Source: CAVQBP01 sp963848195
GTDB taxonomy: Bacteria; Bacteroidota; Ignavibacteria; Ignavibacteriales; Ignavibacteriaceae
Direction of reading: 5' to 3'
Assembly (NCBI GenBank): GCA_963848195.1
Contig: CAWKCY010000006.1
Coordinates: 62,001 to 126,000 of the forward strand
DNA: 64,000 bases
Position numbers and translations under genes: made by a program. Within the stretch, counting starts at the first letter, position 1. The number at the start of each line of letters is the position of its first letter. This document shows positions 1 through 10,033 of this stretch, piece by piece. The notes beneath the pieces were generated by a model that saw nothing but the letters and a program-made list of their open reading frames with translations, did not search any database and was not told the origin of the DNA.

Positions 1-809
1 TTCTTTTGCAGAATCCCATAAAAGTTACGACGTTAGATAAATCTAGATTTTTACTCATTTTTCTCAATTCATTTTCATAATTCCCTTCACCAATAATTGT
101 TAAGCTAATAGAATTATCTTTCATTTCCGATAATGCTTTTAGAATATACTGAATACCTTTTCTTTTAATTAAATCTTGAAACTGTGATTAAACGAAACTT
201 GTCATCATTTCTTGTATAGCCGGTTACAGGCAAGAAAATATTTGTATCAATACCATTTGGTATAACTTCAATTAATTGATTTGGACTTGTGAGAAGCGCA
301 GTTTGTTTTAAGCTGGATGTAACTGCAATAACTGCTTTTGCCCTCTTCCAGATAAGTTTTGTAATTGGTGAATAAACTCTATGGAGGAGTTTTAATTTTT
401 TGTTATGAATATCATAATTTGGTACATCAGAGCCGCGCAGGGATACAATATAAGGCAACTTTAAATGGCCGCCCGGCAGGATGCTTAAAAAAGCTGTTGG
501 CAAACTGAAAAAATAATGAACAAAATCATATCTATTAGAGCGAAGTAATTTAAGCAGCTTATAATATGCAAAGAATAAATAAGTTAAAGCTCCTCTTAGT
601 CCACAGTCATGAATCCCTTTTCGTAAACTTGGAACTGCATAAACTTTGATACCCTCATCAAGAATATAGTTGAAAGAAAATTTGGTGCTTGAAGTAATTA
701 TATCAACACTATGGCCCATTGCAACAAGGTGCTTTGCAATACTTTGCATTGCTCTTCCTGCACCTCCGCCAAGAGGCGGGTATTCATAGTTTAATAATAA
801 TAACTTCAT
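1..809 (-). CDS. GT4-family glycosyltransferase, frameshifted, runs off the left edge
   Basis: Likely retaining glycosyltransferase of the GT-B fold (GT4) that moves an activated sugar to a cell-surface glycan. The N-terminus has the glycine-rich nucleotide-sugar loop GGGAG at residues 14-18 and a central PNGIDT motif typical of the family. The uninterrupted frame stops near 165 after SRFN, but removing one A from the run at 171-173 restores SRLIKRKGI and the frame continues to base 1 as the C-terminal Rossmann domain, including IIGEG and VTFMGF. The gene is cut by the window edge. Its donor and acceptor cannot be told from sequence. The start is the ATG at 807-809. Confidence 0.85.
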
Positions 810-1366
810 TTTTTCTTTTTAATTGGGAAACTTATATTAGGTATAAACTTTGGGCCTTGAAATAAACTACTAAATAGTCTCGAATTTTATCACTATAAGT
901 CAAATGCGCTCCAAACAACTATTTCAGAGACAAATTAAAATTAAATCTCCCCTATTTGATTTTTCCAACAAAGGCAGATTTGCTACTCTCATGCTTTTCA
1001 AATATGTACTGTTTTTAGTCACCTATATTCTACAGGAATTCTTTAGTTAATAAAATAATTGGACTTATAGTTTTAAATGTGTAATAAATTTACTTAAAAG
1101 GCTCACCAACTTTTGCAGGTAAATTGTATTTTAATATACAAATTATTACTGCTAAATGTAAATAGAGATTTTAATAATAATTTTCCACAATCATTCTTTA
1201 AAATCATTTTTATCAAATATTTGATAGTCTATCTAAAATTTGATAAGCTTTTTAAGTTTCATTTTGATAATTCCTGCAAAATTTCATTTTCAAAGGTTCC
1301 TTTTTCACATAAAATAATGGTATAAGAATTGAGATATGCTTAATATTATCTTAAGGGAGGATAAAG
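810..1366. other. AT-rich intergenic region, no gene recognised
   Basis: This separates the divergent glycosyltransferase and the lipoprotein run, so it should hold promoters for both. A 70-codon open frame at 1113-1325 is composed of AT-rich low-complexity codons, has no ribosome binding site and no recognisable motif, and I do not regard it as a gene. Confidence 0.5.
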
Positions 1367-1825
1367 GTGTTTGCGAATCGCAAAGTAATAATATTTTTTA
1401 TACTTATTATAATAACATTCAGCGGCTGTGACTTCTTTACCGGAGTTAATAATGAACCTTATCCTACCAAAATCTTGCCACTATCTGACTCTGAATTAGA
1501 AAAGCTTCAGACTGAATTTAATTCTTTAAATGAACAAAACTTTATGAAACTGGATAAATATGGTTTTATTGGTTTTTCATCATATTCCGGAAATTCCTCG
1601 AAAGATCTGACTAAAGATTATATAATCAGTAAAGCAAAAGATTGGCTAATTAAGAATAAAAAATTTACCGGAGTTTATGACACTTCTAAATTAGAGCTTG
1701 ATGATGTTCTTATAGATTGGGTTTGTAGAGCCCGGTTCAAAGAGCAAAATTATAATGGGTATAAGGTTGTACATACTCCAATATCTTTATGGGTAGATAG
1801 TGAAAAGGTTTACCAGATTGTTTAA
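1367..1825 (+). CDS. small secreted lipoprotein, function unknown
   Basis: The GTG start is chosen because a strong ribosome binding site, GGGAGG, ends 6 bases before it. Residues 6-21 form a lipoprotein signal peptide ending in the lipobox FSGC, so Cys21 would be lipidated and the mature part of about 130 residues would sit in the periplasm or at the cell surface. No family is recognised. It is the first of seven small lipoprotein genes in the same orientation up to 6.2 kb, which suggests an accessory surface-protein region. Confidence 0.75.
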   Translation: MFANRKVIIFFILIIITFSGCDFFTGVNNEPYPTKILPLSDSELEKLQTEFNSLNEQNFMKLDKYGFIGFSSYSGNSSKDLTKDYIISKAKDWLIKNKKFTGVYDTSKLELDDVLIDWVCRARFKEQNYNGYKVVHTPISLWVDSEKVYQIV

Positions 1826-1838
1826 AGATGACATCTTT
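1824..1838. repeat. 15-bp palindrome AAAGATGACATCTTT
   Basis: A perfect inverted repeat with 7-bp arms around one central base. The same sequence is at 31902-31916 and 34104-34118, with a close variant at 31984-31999. Here it straddles the stop of one lipoprotein gene and contains an ATG that is probably not a real start. Confidence 0.8.
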
Positions 1839-1854
1839 CAAACCGATAAATATT

Positions 1855-2223
1855 ATGAAAAGAATATATAATCTTTTTGCCGTATTAATAATCCTTCTAC
1901 TCAGTTCATGTAACGGTGTTACCGAAAATTCATTTGATGAAATTGGAGTTTCGTTATCAAACAACAAAATGAAAATTGTAAATGAATCTGATCAGACTAT
2001 CCATCTATTTATTGTCGAACAAAATTATGAAGCTTTAATCGAATGGAATGCCGGTTATGATGGATTAAAAATTGAGCCAGGGAAATTTATTATAATTAAT
2101 TATCAAGATATCCCAAACGGCAAGATTACAAGCGTTAATCACGGAGACAGTATAATCATCTATTACTGGAAAAGAGCACCAATAAATTCTCCGTCTATTC
2201 ATAATAAGGTTGTAGAGCTATAA
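1855..2223 (+). CDS. small secreted lipoprotein, function unknown
   Basis: Starting from the ATG at 1855 gives MKRIYN followed by a hydrophobic stretch and the lipobox LSSC, with Cys19 as the lipid attachment site. The frame is open from an ATG at 1828, but that codon lies inside the AAAGATGACATCTTT repeat and would add nine residues before the signal peptide, so the later start is preferred. The mature part of about 100 residues is beta-rich in appearance and not recognised. It lies a few bases downstream of another lipoprotein gene and could be co-transcribed with it. Confidence 0.65.
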   Translation: MKRIYNLFAVLIILLLSSCNGVTENSFDEIGVSLSNNKMKIVNESDQTIHLFIVEQNYEALIEWNAGYDGLKIEPGKFIIINYQDIPNGKITSVNHGDSIIIYYWKRAPINSPSIHNKVVEL

Positions 2224-2296
2224 AATAAATGATTTTTAAGATTATATAATCATTGTTAATCAATTCATTAGGTACATAAGAACAATAGAGTTAAAA

Positions 2297-2758
2297 ATGA
2301 AACAAATTATAAATTTAATTCTGATAATTACTTCTCTTTTCATTTTTGAACATTGTGATAATAGTTTAGAAAATAATGAAACTAATAATGTTATTATTGA
2401 TAAAAATGTTGCAGCCGATATGCTTGGTAACAATGACGGGAACACGAGTGAAGAAGAAGTTACAAAAGTAGATAATTTTTATAATAAAAGTGATATTGGT
2501 TATGCAGTTGGCAGCGGCTATAGCAACTTTGGTAATTCAATTCCTGCAGATACAATAAAAAAGTATTTTCATATTTATGCTCCTCTTTGTAAGAATGAAA
2601 CAGAATTAAGGGAAGCATATAAAGGAATTAGTATAAAAACACCGTATGTTGGAATATTTGTAATGAAATTGAATAAAGGGATAATTGTTATAAATCTTTA
2701 CAAAGCATCAGGTCCAAATATATATGGTGGTACTTGGGAAGAAATAAAAATATTATAA
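2297..2758 (+). CDS. small secreted lipoprotein, function unknown
   Basis: A hydrophobic N-terminus followed by FEHC (Cys20) suggests lipoprotein export, although the lipobox is weaker than in its neighbours. The next 40 residues are rich in Asn, Asp and Glu and are probably a flexible tether. The C-terminal half is compact, with a short glycine-containing stretch before KYFHIYAPLC. I do not recognise a family. It sits in the same run of lipoprotein genes ahead of the serpin. Confidence 0.6.
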   Translation: MKQIINLILIITSLFIFEHCDNSLENNETNNVIIDKNVAADMLGNNDGNTSEEEVTKVDNFYNKSDIGYAVGSGYSNFGNSIPADTIKKYFHIYAPLCKNETELREAYKGISIKTPYVGIFVMKLNKGIIVINLYKASGPNIYGGTWEEIKIL

Positions 2759-2870
2759 AAGATTTGTTGTAGTATGAAAAGGTAATGCAACTTCATATTC
2801 GAAGTATGTTTCAGAGAAACTATAACAAGATACAAGTAAAAAAAGATAGAAAAGAGGGAACATTTTATTT

Positions 2871-4106
2871 ATGAAAAAATTTGTTTTTTCTTTGGCGGTA
2901 CTTATTATTGCGCTGCTTTTTTATCAGTGCAGTGAGCAGCTGGTTTCTCCCGGCAGCAAAAAACCTAGTCCGGATATAAACCAGCAGGAAGAAAAGCTGG
3001 CAGTATCATCAAGGGGTTTTGGATTGAAGCTGTTTAAGGAAATAAGTAATTACGAAGGAAATAAGAATATTTTCATTTCTCCTCTAAGTATTTCAACGGC
3101 ATTAGGAATGACACTCAATGGAGCTCACGGAAATACATACGATTCAATTAAGGCTGTCCTTGAATTAAATGGATTAACTGAACTTGAAATTAACGAATCA
3201 TATAAGAGCTTAACTGAACTTCTTACCTCTGTTGATCCGAAAGTAGTTTTTAATATTGCCAATTCCATCTGGTACAGGAATAGTATGACATTTTTACCGG
3301 CTTTTATTGAGACAAACAAAGCTTATTTCAATGCTGAAGTAAATGGGCTTAATTTTAATGACCCCTCATCAGTCGATGTTATAAATAGCTGGGTTAATCA
3401 AAAAACTAATGGGAAAATTCCGGAAATTATAAAAAATATTTCACCGGATATGGTAATGTATTTAATAAATGCAATTTACTTTAAGGGAGATTGGAAGTAC
3501 CAATTTGATATTAATAATACAGAAGACGATATCTTTACAGCTGGCGATGGATCGAAAGTCTCATGCAAAATGATGGAGCAGGGAAATAATTTTAGCTACT
3601 TCTCTAACAATCTATTTCAGGCAATAGAACTGCCTTATGGAGACAGCTCATTTTCAATGATTATTTTTCTTCCAAACTCCGCTGATGGCATAGACAATAT
3701 TTTAGATCAGTTAAATGAAGTAAACTGGAATTTATGGCGAAAGAGTTTTACAATAAAAGAAGGGGAACTTTGGCTTCCTAAATTTGAAATCAACTACTAT
3801 CTTAAACTTAATGATGTACTTGCAAAAATAGGGATGGGGATAGCATTTTCGGACGGTGCAGATTTTTCAAGGATTCTTCAATCTGGCGGATTATGTATAA
3901 GTGAAGTCTTACATAAAACATATGTAAAAGTTGATGAGGAAGGCACAGAAGCTGCTGCTGTAACTTCAGTTGGAGTACGTAATGAAGCGATAGGTGGTTC
4001 AAGCTTTTATATGCGTGTTGATAAGCCTTTTATTTTTGTAATAAAAGATAATTATTCAAACAGCATTTTATTTATCGGTAAAATTATAAATCCCGGTTTA
4101 AAATAA
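2871..4106 (+). CDS. serpin-family protease inhibitor, lipid-anchored
   Basis: Full-length serpin domain behind a lipoprotein signal peptide (lipobox FYQC, Cys20), 411 residues in all. Serpin landmarks are NIFISPLSIS near residue 65, FKGDWKYQF in the middle, and the signature DKPFIFVIKD followed by ILFIGKIINP at the end. The reactive-centre hinge EEGTEAAAVTS at about 355-366 has the small residues at P12-P9 expected of an inhibitory serpin. Counting from the hinge places the scissile bond around Arg-Asn-Glu-Ala. Serpins trap serine or cysteine proteases irreversibly. A surface anchor suggests defence against external or self-secreted proteases. The target is unknown. Confidence 0.93.
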   Translation: MKKFVFSLAVLIIALLFYQCSEQLVSPGSKKPSPDINQQEEKLAVSSRGFGLKLFKEISNYEGNKNIFISPLSISTALGMTLNGAHGNTYDSIKAVLELNGLTELEINESYKSLTELLTSVDPKVVFNIANSIWYRNSMTFLPAFIETNKAYFNAEVNGLNFNDPSSVDVINSWVNQKTNGKIPEIIKNISPDMVMYLINAIYFKGDWKYQFDINNTEDDIFTAGDGSKVSCKMMEQGNNFSYFSNNLFQAIELPYGDSSFSMIIFLPNSADGIDNILDQLNEVNWNLWRKSFTIKEGELWLPKFEINYYLKLNDVLAKIGMGIAFSDGADFSRILQSGGLCISEVLHKTYVKVDEEGTEAAAVTSVGVRNEAIGGSSFYMRVDKPFIFVIKDNYSNSILFIGKIINPGLK

Positions 4107-4153
4107 AGATGTCTGGTAATTAAAGGTATATAATAATTCAATAAGCAAAAGTT

Positions 4154-4510
4154 ATGCTGAAAACAATATTTATGGCTTCATTTTTTTTAATAATCTTTGC
4201 TGGCTGTCAAAAAAGTAATTTCGTTGAACCCTTCAATTATGAAAGAGATACACCGGCATGGTTAAAACAAAAAATTGATTATATGTCAGCTAATCAAATG
4301 TATTACGGTGCAAAAGTTTACCGGTATGAATGGAATAAAGAATTTGTATATCATATTATGGTTCCTATAAGTTCATGCGCTTATTGTGAAGTGTATGATC
4401 AGGAAGGGAATAAAATAACCTTTGTGAATGATAGCGTGTTCCAGGGTTTTATAGAGAATAAAAAAAATGAAACTCTTATATGGGAATGGAGAAGTCGTGA
4501 GGAAAAATAA
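4154..4510 (+). CDS. small lipoprotein, DUF6970-like
   Basis: Signal peptide with lipobox FAGC (Cys18). The mature part follows a pattern I associate with DUF6970-type lipoproteins: a PAWLKQKID stretch, then AKVYRYEW, a YHI segment, two cysteines in SSCAYC, and a YDQEGNKI turn. The family has no known function. The assignment is from memory of the family pattern and is tentative. The gene follows the serpin by about 50 bases and may be part of the same transcript. Confidence 0.6.
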   Translation: MLKTIFMASFFLIIFAGCQKSNFVEPFNYERDTPAWLKQKIDYMSANQMYYGAKVYRYEWNKEFVYHIMVPISSCAYCEVYDQEGNKITFVNDSVFQGFIENKKNETLIWEWRSREEK

Positions 4511-4534
4511 AGCAGTTGAATTCGGACTATAAAA

Positions 4535-5038
4535 ATGGCGAATAATAATAAATACTTTCCATTATTTATATTCATTATGATTTCATCATGTGAAAATCCT
4601 TCCTCATCAGATGACTTAAAACTCGATGAATTCAAAATTACTTATGAAAAATATGGAGGCTGGATTAATCCATCGAAACTTGTAATTCTGAATAATGGAG
4701 CAGCCAGAGCAAAAATTATCTCCCAAGAGTCTCATGGTATAATTGATAGAGGGGAAATAATTATAAATGAAAAACAGAAAAGATTTTTAATAGATTGTGT
4801 TTCTGTTTTCAATAGTTATGATTCATATTATTGTCCTGATCACAATATGATAGATCTAAACCATAATTTAATAATAGTAAGTAAAATGAATAGAGTTGAT
4901 ACAGTTTCAGTATATAATTTAACAGGGACTGAAAATGTTCCTGAGTTCATTAGAACTTTTATTAATGAATTGGAACAAATAAAAAGAGAAATTTTACGAA
5001 ATGAAAAGATTCTTTTTAGAATTAATTCTTTGAGCTAA
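4535..5038 (+). CDS. small secreted lipoprotein, function unknown
   Basis: The N-terminus MANNNKYF leads into a hydrophobic core and the lipobox ISSC with Cys19, followed by a Ser/Asp-rich linker. The mature part of about 145 residues has a probable beta-sandwich N-half and an amphipathic C-terminal helix. Two cysteines (in IDCVS and YYCPD) could form a disulphide. No family recognised. It is only about 25 bases downstream of the preceding lipoprotein gene. Confidence 0.6.
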   Translation: MANNNKYFPLFIFIMISSCENPSSSDDLKLDEFKITYEKYGGWINPSKLVILNNGAARAKIISQESHGIIDRGEIIINEKQKRFLIDCVSVFNSYDSYYCPDHNMIDLNHNLIIVSKMNRVDTVSVYNLTGTENVPEFIRTFINELEQIKREILRNEKILFRINSLS

Positions 5039-5085
5039 ATTTATATGTTTCATGAAAAAAACTATTTAATGCTGAAAATTTATTT

Positions 5086-5240
5086 CACCCCTTCGGGGTT
5101 AGAGCGTTACTGTTCATACATATTTTCTATAATAATGTCACACCTTCGGTGTTCAAAATTTGGAAGTGGGCTGAAGATTGGTTCGGTGTTCAAGATTTGG
5201 AAGCGGGCTGAGGATTGGCTAAGGGTTCTGGCTTTGCACC
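5086..5240. repeat. UUCG-loop hairpins plus a 39-bp direct repeat
   Basis: Contains CACCCCTTCGGGGTT (5086-5100), then TTTTCTATAATAATGTCAC leading into an ACACCTTCGGTGT hairpin (5123-5154), then two tandem copies of a segment starting TTCGGTGTTCAA and ending in GATTGG. The first part matches 33841-33955 within the his operon. A 69-codon open frame over this stretch is translated repeat, not a gene. Confidence 0.8.
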
Positions 5241-5289
5241 TGACTAGCGGTTAACTTGAGTAAATTAGTTATAATAGATTGGAGTGAAT

Positions 5290-5706
5290 ATGAAAAAAAT
5301 AATTTTACTATGTTTAATTTTTTTAAACATTTATTGTTTTGATAAGATTATTGGTCCTCCACAAACCGTATTAAATAAAGAATTTGACCTTAAATATGGG
5401 AAAAAAGCTGTCATCGGGGAAGAAGGACTTTATATAACATTTAAAGATATAGTTGTAGATTCCCGCTGTCCTATCGGTTATTACTGTGTATGGGCGGGAA
5501 ATGGAGCAGTTCTTTTAAATATCGAGAAAAGAAATGCGGATGCTTTAATGGATACATTAAATACTACATTAGAACCTCATACGCTTCTTTATCTCAATTA
5601 TAAAATTACCTTAAAGAAATTAAAACCATATCCTGCTGCCGATACTTTAATTGAAAAAAAGGATTATATTGTTACTTTGCTGGTTGAAAAAGAAGTTATA
5701 GATTAA
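5290..5706 (+). CDS. small lipoprotein with DSRCP...CVWAG motif
   Basis: The ATG at 5290 is preferred over a GTG at 5284 because GGAG at 5281-5284 is then 5 bases upstream. The short hydrophobic N-terminus ends at a cysteine (Cys16, context NIYC, a weak lipobox). The core carries DSRCP and CVWAGNG separated by a few residues, a signature I know from a widespread group of bacterial lipoproteins of unknown function. The two cysteines probably pair in the periplasm. It is followed at once by a broken lipoprotein gene. Confidence 0.7.
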   Translation: MKKIILLCLIFLNIYCFDKIIGPPQTVLNKEFDLKYGKKAVIGEEGLYITFKDIVVDSRCPIGYYCVWAGNGAVLLNIEKRNADALMDTLNTTLEPHTLLYLNYKITLKKLKPYPAADTLIEKKDYIVTLLVEKEVID

Positions 5707-5732
5707 CTTCAGTTTAAACAGGGGTTTGTACA

Positions 5733-6243
5733 ATGAAAGTAATTGGGTTTATTTTGTTTAGCAGTTATCTTTTTAAGTTGTTCGGATAATTCAAATTTCC
5801 TTTCGCCTATTGTGACTGATCCAAATTCTTATTTAACCGGAAAAATTTTTATTGTATGACAGCTTAAATATAAAATCATTAAGTAATAATTATCTTAACA
5901 AGTTGATAAAGCAATCTATACAAAACGATTTTCTAAATTTGACCGTTCAATATTACGGCGGATGTACAGAACATGAAGTTAATATTTATATACTCAAGGG
6001 TATATTAAAAACAAATCCTCCACAATTTGAGTTATTCATTTCACATAATGGAAATAACGATCTATTTGAGTCAATTATTACAAAAGATATTAAAATCAAT
6101 ATATTTGAATTAAAGGTAATTTTATAACAGAGATATAATAGTGCAGATCAAATAGTTTTAGAATATATGAACCGAATACAAATATTGCTGGTGGAAAGTT
6201 AGTTAGATATAAAAATTTATATGAAGTATTTAACCTTAAATAA
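5733..6243 (+). pseudogene. lipoprotein gene disrupted by several indels
   Basis: Starts ATG at 5733. With one T removed from the T-run before AAGTTG the reading gives a signal peptide ending in LLSC. Removing a T from the run near 5846-5850 joins this to a 91-codon frame containing YYGGCTEHEV. Further small corrections after 6120 extend it through QIVFRIYEP to NLYEVFNLK and a stop at 6241-6243. Five single-base changes in about 510 bases are needed. The protein resembles small lipoproteins with a YGGGC-EHE core of unknown function. Either the gene is decaying or the consensus is poor here. Its end overlaps the probable start of the next gene. Confidence 0.6.
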
Positions 6244-7645
6244 ATCCTATTATAAAATCCGGATAATTAGTTACATTTTGTTCAGTTACTATACTACTTG
6301 TTATAACCTTATCATTCTTAAGTTATAGATTTATTAGGAAGCTTTATCTGGACCAGCTAAGTGACCAGGTAAATTTAGTAACAAAAATGATTTCGCATCA
6401 AATAGATCCTAAGTATCTGGATCTTCTGCAGGTTGGAACCCCCACTATTTCTACAAGAAATTATTTCAGAGGAATATTTGCAGAAAATTTGAGTACAGGT
6501 TTTCATTCTCAGATATTTATATTTGATAAAAATCTCAATGTGGTTGTACGTTCAGATTCCATTATATCTATAGGGGGCCAGCTGCTCTTGTTAAATCAAA
6601 CTGAAATTTCAGATTTAAGGCCAAATGGTTCTGCAGTATCATTGCCTTTTAAGGGTGATGACGGCAAGTGGTATCTATGGGGATTTTTCCGATTAAATGA
6701 TAATTATTGGTTGGCTCTAAAAGAAAATGCTGCAAAGCTTCAGCGGGTTGAAGATTTTTCTATTGAATTTTTTTACATTGGGCTGGGGGGAATTTTGCTA
6801 TCCTTTATTGTAGCCTGGCTAATGGCTCAATCATTGACAAGGCCGATTGATCAACTTGTTGAGTTCAGTAAAGAAATCGGTGAAGGGAACTTTAAGGCTC
6901 CGCTGCCTCAAAATACACATGGTGAATTAAGAATCCTTACCCAATCTTTGGATAAAATGAAGAAGAATATTGAAGCACATAATAAAGAAAAAGAAAATAT
7001 TCTTGCACAAATTGCTCATGAAATCCGTAACCCGTTAGGCGGTATCGAATTATTAGCAAATCTTACTAAAGAAGATTTTGAAAAAATTGAGAGCAGTTCC
7101 ATTACAACAGATTATCTGGATAAAATTATTTGTGAAGTTAATTCATTAAAATCTCTGATTACTTCATATTTGAATTTCAGCAGACCACTCCCCGCAAATC
7201 CTGAATGGATATATTTGAATAAGTTTTTAGGTGAAGTCGGTAACAATTTTAAGACAGATTTCAGCAGAAGAAATATTCGATTTTTCTTATAGGAATGAGA
7301 TAGAAAAGATTTTGGTTTGATAAGTCTCATTTGAAACAGATATTCCTTAATTTAATAACCAATAGTTTGGAATCTATGAAGCAGGGGGGTAATATAAATG
7401 TTTCAATCCGGGAAAAGAATATGAAATCTCAGATCAATTTTTCAGATAATGGACCCGGCATTAAAGAGGAAAATTTAGCCCGCATATTTGAACCTTTTTT
7501 TACAACAAAAAAAGATGGAACAGGTTTAGGTTTGGCTATATGTAAAAAATTGTGCAATGAAAATAAAGCAGAACTTTTAGTTGAAAACAATAAAGAAAAT
7601 GGTTCATCCTTTACAATTATTAAAGATATAACTTCAGATAAATAG
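6221..7645 (+). CDS. membrane sensor histidine kinase (NtrY/AtoS-like), frameshifted
   Basis: Sensor of the following response regulator. The likely start is ATG 6221, which overlaps the previous gene. It leads into a transmembrane helix (LLVITLSFLSYR), an extracytoplasmic domain, a second transmembrane helix (GILLSFIVAWLMAQ), a HAMP linker (RPIDQLVEFS), the H-box AQIAHEIRNPL with the phospho-accepting His, and a HATPase domain with N-box, DNGPGI, EPFFTTK and GTGLGLA. The frame is broken at three places. Removing one A at 6265-6266, one T at 7281-7285 and one T at 7316-7318 restores a continuous kinase, including the diagnostic HLKQIFLNLI. The signal sensed is unknown. Confidence 0.88.
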
Positions 7646-7652
7646 GAAAAAA

Positions 7653-9015
7653 ATGAATAACAAAGAAGTTCTGGTTGTTGAAGATAATGATACTATGCGT
7701 TTGGGAATATCGGAAACTTTAAGGAGAGAAGGATATAAAGTATTTGCTTTTGATAACGGAATAGATGCCTTAAAAAAATTTGAATGTTCTAACATTCCAT
7801 TGGCTATTCTCGATTTAAAAATGGAACCTCTAAGTGGAATGGATATTTTAAAAAAGATTAAGAGAATCAAACTCTTCCGTAGAAGTTCTTATGATATCGG
7901 CATACGGGACTGTTGAAGATGCAGTTAAAGCAATGAAATTAGGAGCGGTTGATTTTTTAACAAAGCCTTTTTCTCCGGATGAGCTTCGAATAAGAATTAA
8001 AAATATCTGGAATAAAATTGAAAGTGAAAGAAGAATAGAAGAATTATTAGAACAGAATAAAATTCTAAATAAGGAACTCGGGTATGATGAAATGATTGGA
8101 AATTCTTCTCAGATAAGGGAAGTATTTTCTTTAATCGAACAGGTAGCTGGAAAAGATAGTACGGTTCTGATTCAGGGGGAAAGCGGAACCGGAAAAGAGC
8201 TGGTTGCACGTGCTATTCATAAAAAAAGTAAGCGTTCTGAAAAAGCTTTTATAAAAGTTAATTGCGGAGCATTAAACGAGAATCTTCTTGAAAGCGAGCT
8301 TTTCGGACATGAAAGAGGTTCTTTTACAGGAGCAGTGAAACAAAAAAAGGGGAGGTTTGAACTTGCTGATAAGGGAACTTTGTTTCTTGATGAGATTGGC
8401 GATGTTTCTCCGGCCGTACAGATAAAGCTATTGCGGGTTTTACAGGAAAATGAATTCGAAAGAGTCGGCGGGGAGTCAACAATCAAAACAGATGTAAGAT
8501 TAATTTCAGCTACAAACCAGGACTTATCGAAATTAATGTCCGAAGGAAAATTCAGAGAGGATCTTTTCTACCGTTTAAGTGTTATTCCCATTAAAATTCC
8601 TCCGCTTCGCGATAGGAAAGATGATTTAATTCCGCTTATAGAACATTTTTTGAACAAATTTGCTGAATTAAATAAAAATAAGATAAATAAAATTGATAGA
8701 GAGGGGAAAAAGCTTCTGCTGGACTATCCCTGGCCTGGAAATATCAGAGAACTTGAGAATTTAATTGAGAGGTTATGCGTAATATCAAGAGATACTGATA
8801 TAAACAGTAATTTAATTGCACGACATTTATCCGGAAGTATTACCACCACCCATTATGATAATCTGCCGCTGGAGGAGGCTCTTTTTGCTTTTGAAAAGAA
8901 TTTAATTGTGCAGGCAATGAAAAAAGCTGATGGAGTTAAAAACAGAGCTGCTAAAATATTGGGTATAAGTACAAGTGTTCTCTATTATAAACTTGATAAG
9001 TTTGGATTAATATAA
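7653..9015 (+). CDS. sigma54-dependent response regulator (NtrC family), frameshifted
   Basis: Three-domain activator. An N-terminal receiver holds the phospho-Asp in LAILDLKM. The AAA+ domain has Walker A GESGTGKE, the sigma54 contact loop as GSFTGA (usually GAFTGA), Walker B LFLDEIG and the arginine-finger region. A C-terminal Fis-type helix-turn-helix ends at the stop codon. The receiver is split. Deleting one A from the six-A run at 7850-7855 joins ILKRL to NSSVEVLMISAYG and gives one normal-length protein. An AGGA ribosome site precedes the ATG. Being 7 bases after the kinase gene, it is almost certainly its partner. Targets should have -24/-12 promoters. Confidence 0.92.
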
Positions 9016-9016
9016 A

Positions 9017-10033
9017 ATGAAAAGTATGATTTTTATTTTAAGCTTGTTTGCTTTACTATTCTTTCCTCAGACTATTCTAAGATCTCAAAATCTGGATAAG
9101 CTGGAAAAAAGATATATTGTTTTACAGAATTCTTATAATGCAGAAAAGCTATTGCTCGATTCATTACAAAATAGGTTTAATTCCAGGCTCACTGAAATTA
9201 ATTCGGAAAAAAATAAAGCAAATCCGGATAAAGATAAAATTACATCTTTAATGGGGAACTCTGTTAATTTATCAAATAGCGTTGATGAACACCGGAAAAA
9301 TATTAATAAAATGGAGAATTCGATTTTATCGATAAAAACAGAATTAAATGAAAAATATTCCGCAATAATTGATTCATTAAAAAACGTGCAGTCAAAGAAG
9401 AAGGAAGATAAAGATGAGATTGAAAACTTGATTCTATTTTATTCAGCAAAAAGACTTGAAGTAATTCCCGGAACTAATCTCTTATCTTTTAACCCGGATA
9501 AAATTCTTGAACTTGATTTAAATAAGCCTAAGAGTTCTTTAGATAAAAAAATATATTTGGAATACCTAAATAATGCTCTGGATGAAGTAAATGTTATCCT
9601 AGCAAGTGTTTCAAAAGAAAGTAAAGAGATTAACCAGATAATTGAGCTGGAAAGAAAAGCTAATAAATTTGTCCAGGAAACAGAATTGGAAAGCGGTTTA
9701 GCTTCGAGTAAAATTTCACAAATCAGAGAGCAGAATTCAGGAACAAATACTGATGTTCAGAATTCGGATCCGGAAACATATGTAGGTATAGGATCTGTGC
9801 AGGATAAAACTAGAGCAAATAATCTTAACAGCAATGCTCAGGTTTATGAGCATTTGCTGAATCAATTAAATACTATTAAATCTTTTTCTACCCGTCAGCC
9901 ATTAGATGAAACTCTAGTCTCCTTGAATAAAGATATTGATTTATATTCTTATGGGAAAATTTTAAAAGATGTTAAGAACCGTTTAACCGAATATAAAAAA
10001 CTATTAGAGCAAAAAGCCGGGTCTTCCCGATGA
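9017..10033 (+). CDS. secreted coiled-coil protein of the kinase operon
   Basis: A cleavable-looking signal peptide (residues 1-23, hydrophobic core FILSLFALLFF) is followed by a long, highly charged helical protein. Heptad-like patterns at about 25-130 predict coiled coil. Cysteines are lacking. The C-terminal third is more Asn/Gln/Ser-rich. No family is recognised. The ATG lies one base after the response-regulator stop and the next gene overlaps by 4 bases, so all four genes are probably one transcript. By position it could be a periplasmic partner of the barrel protein encoded next, or a structural output of the two-component system. That role is inference. Confidence 0.75.
   Translation: MKSMIFILSLFALLFFPQTILRSQNLDKLEKRYIVLQNSYNAEKLLLDSLQNRFNSRLTEINSEKNKANPDKDKITSLMGNSVNLSNSVDEHRKNINKMENSILSIKTELNEKYSAIIDSLKNVQSKKKEDKDEIENLILFYSAKRLEVIPGTNLLSFNPDKILELDLNKPKSSLDKKIYLEYLNNALDEVNVILASVSKESKEINQIIELERKANKFVQETELESGLASSKISQIREQNSGTNTDVQNSDPETYVGIGSVQDKTRANNLNSNAQVYEHLLNQLNTIKSFSTRQPLDETLVSLNKDIDLYSYGKILKDVKNRLTEYKKLLEQKAGSSR

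Noticed and set aside
1113..1325. 70-codon open frame as a gene
   Set aside because: No ribosome site, AT-driven low-complexity codons, no motif.
5045..5254. 69-codon open frame as a gene
   Set aside because: It consists of hairpin repeats that also occur at 33.8 kb.
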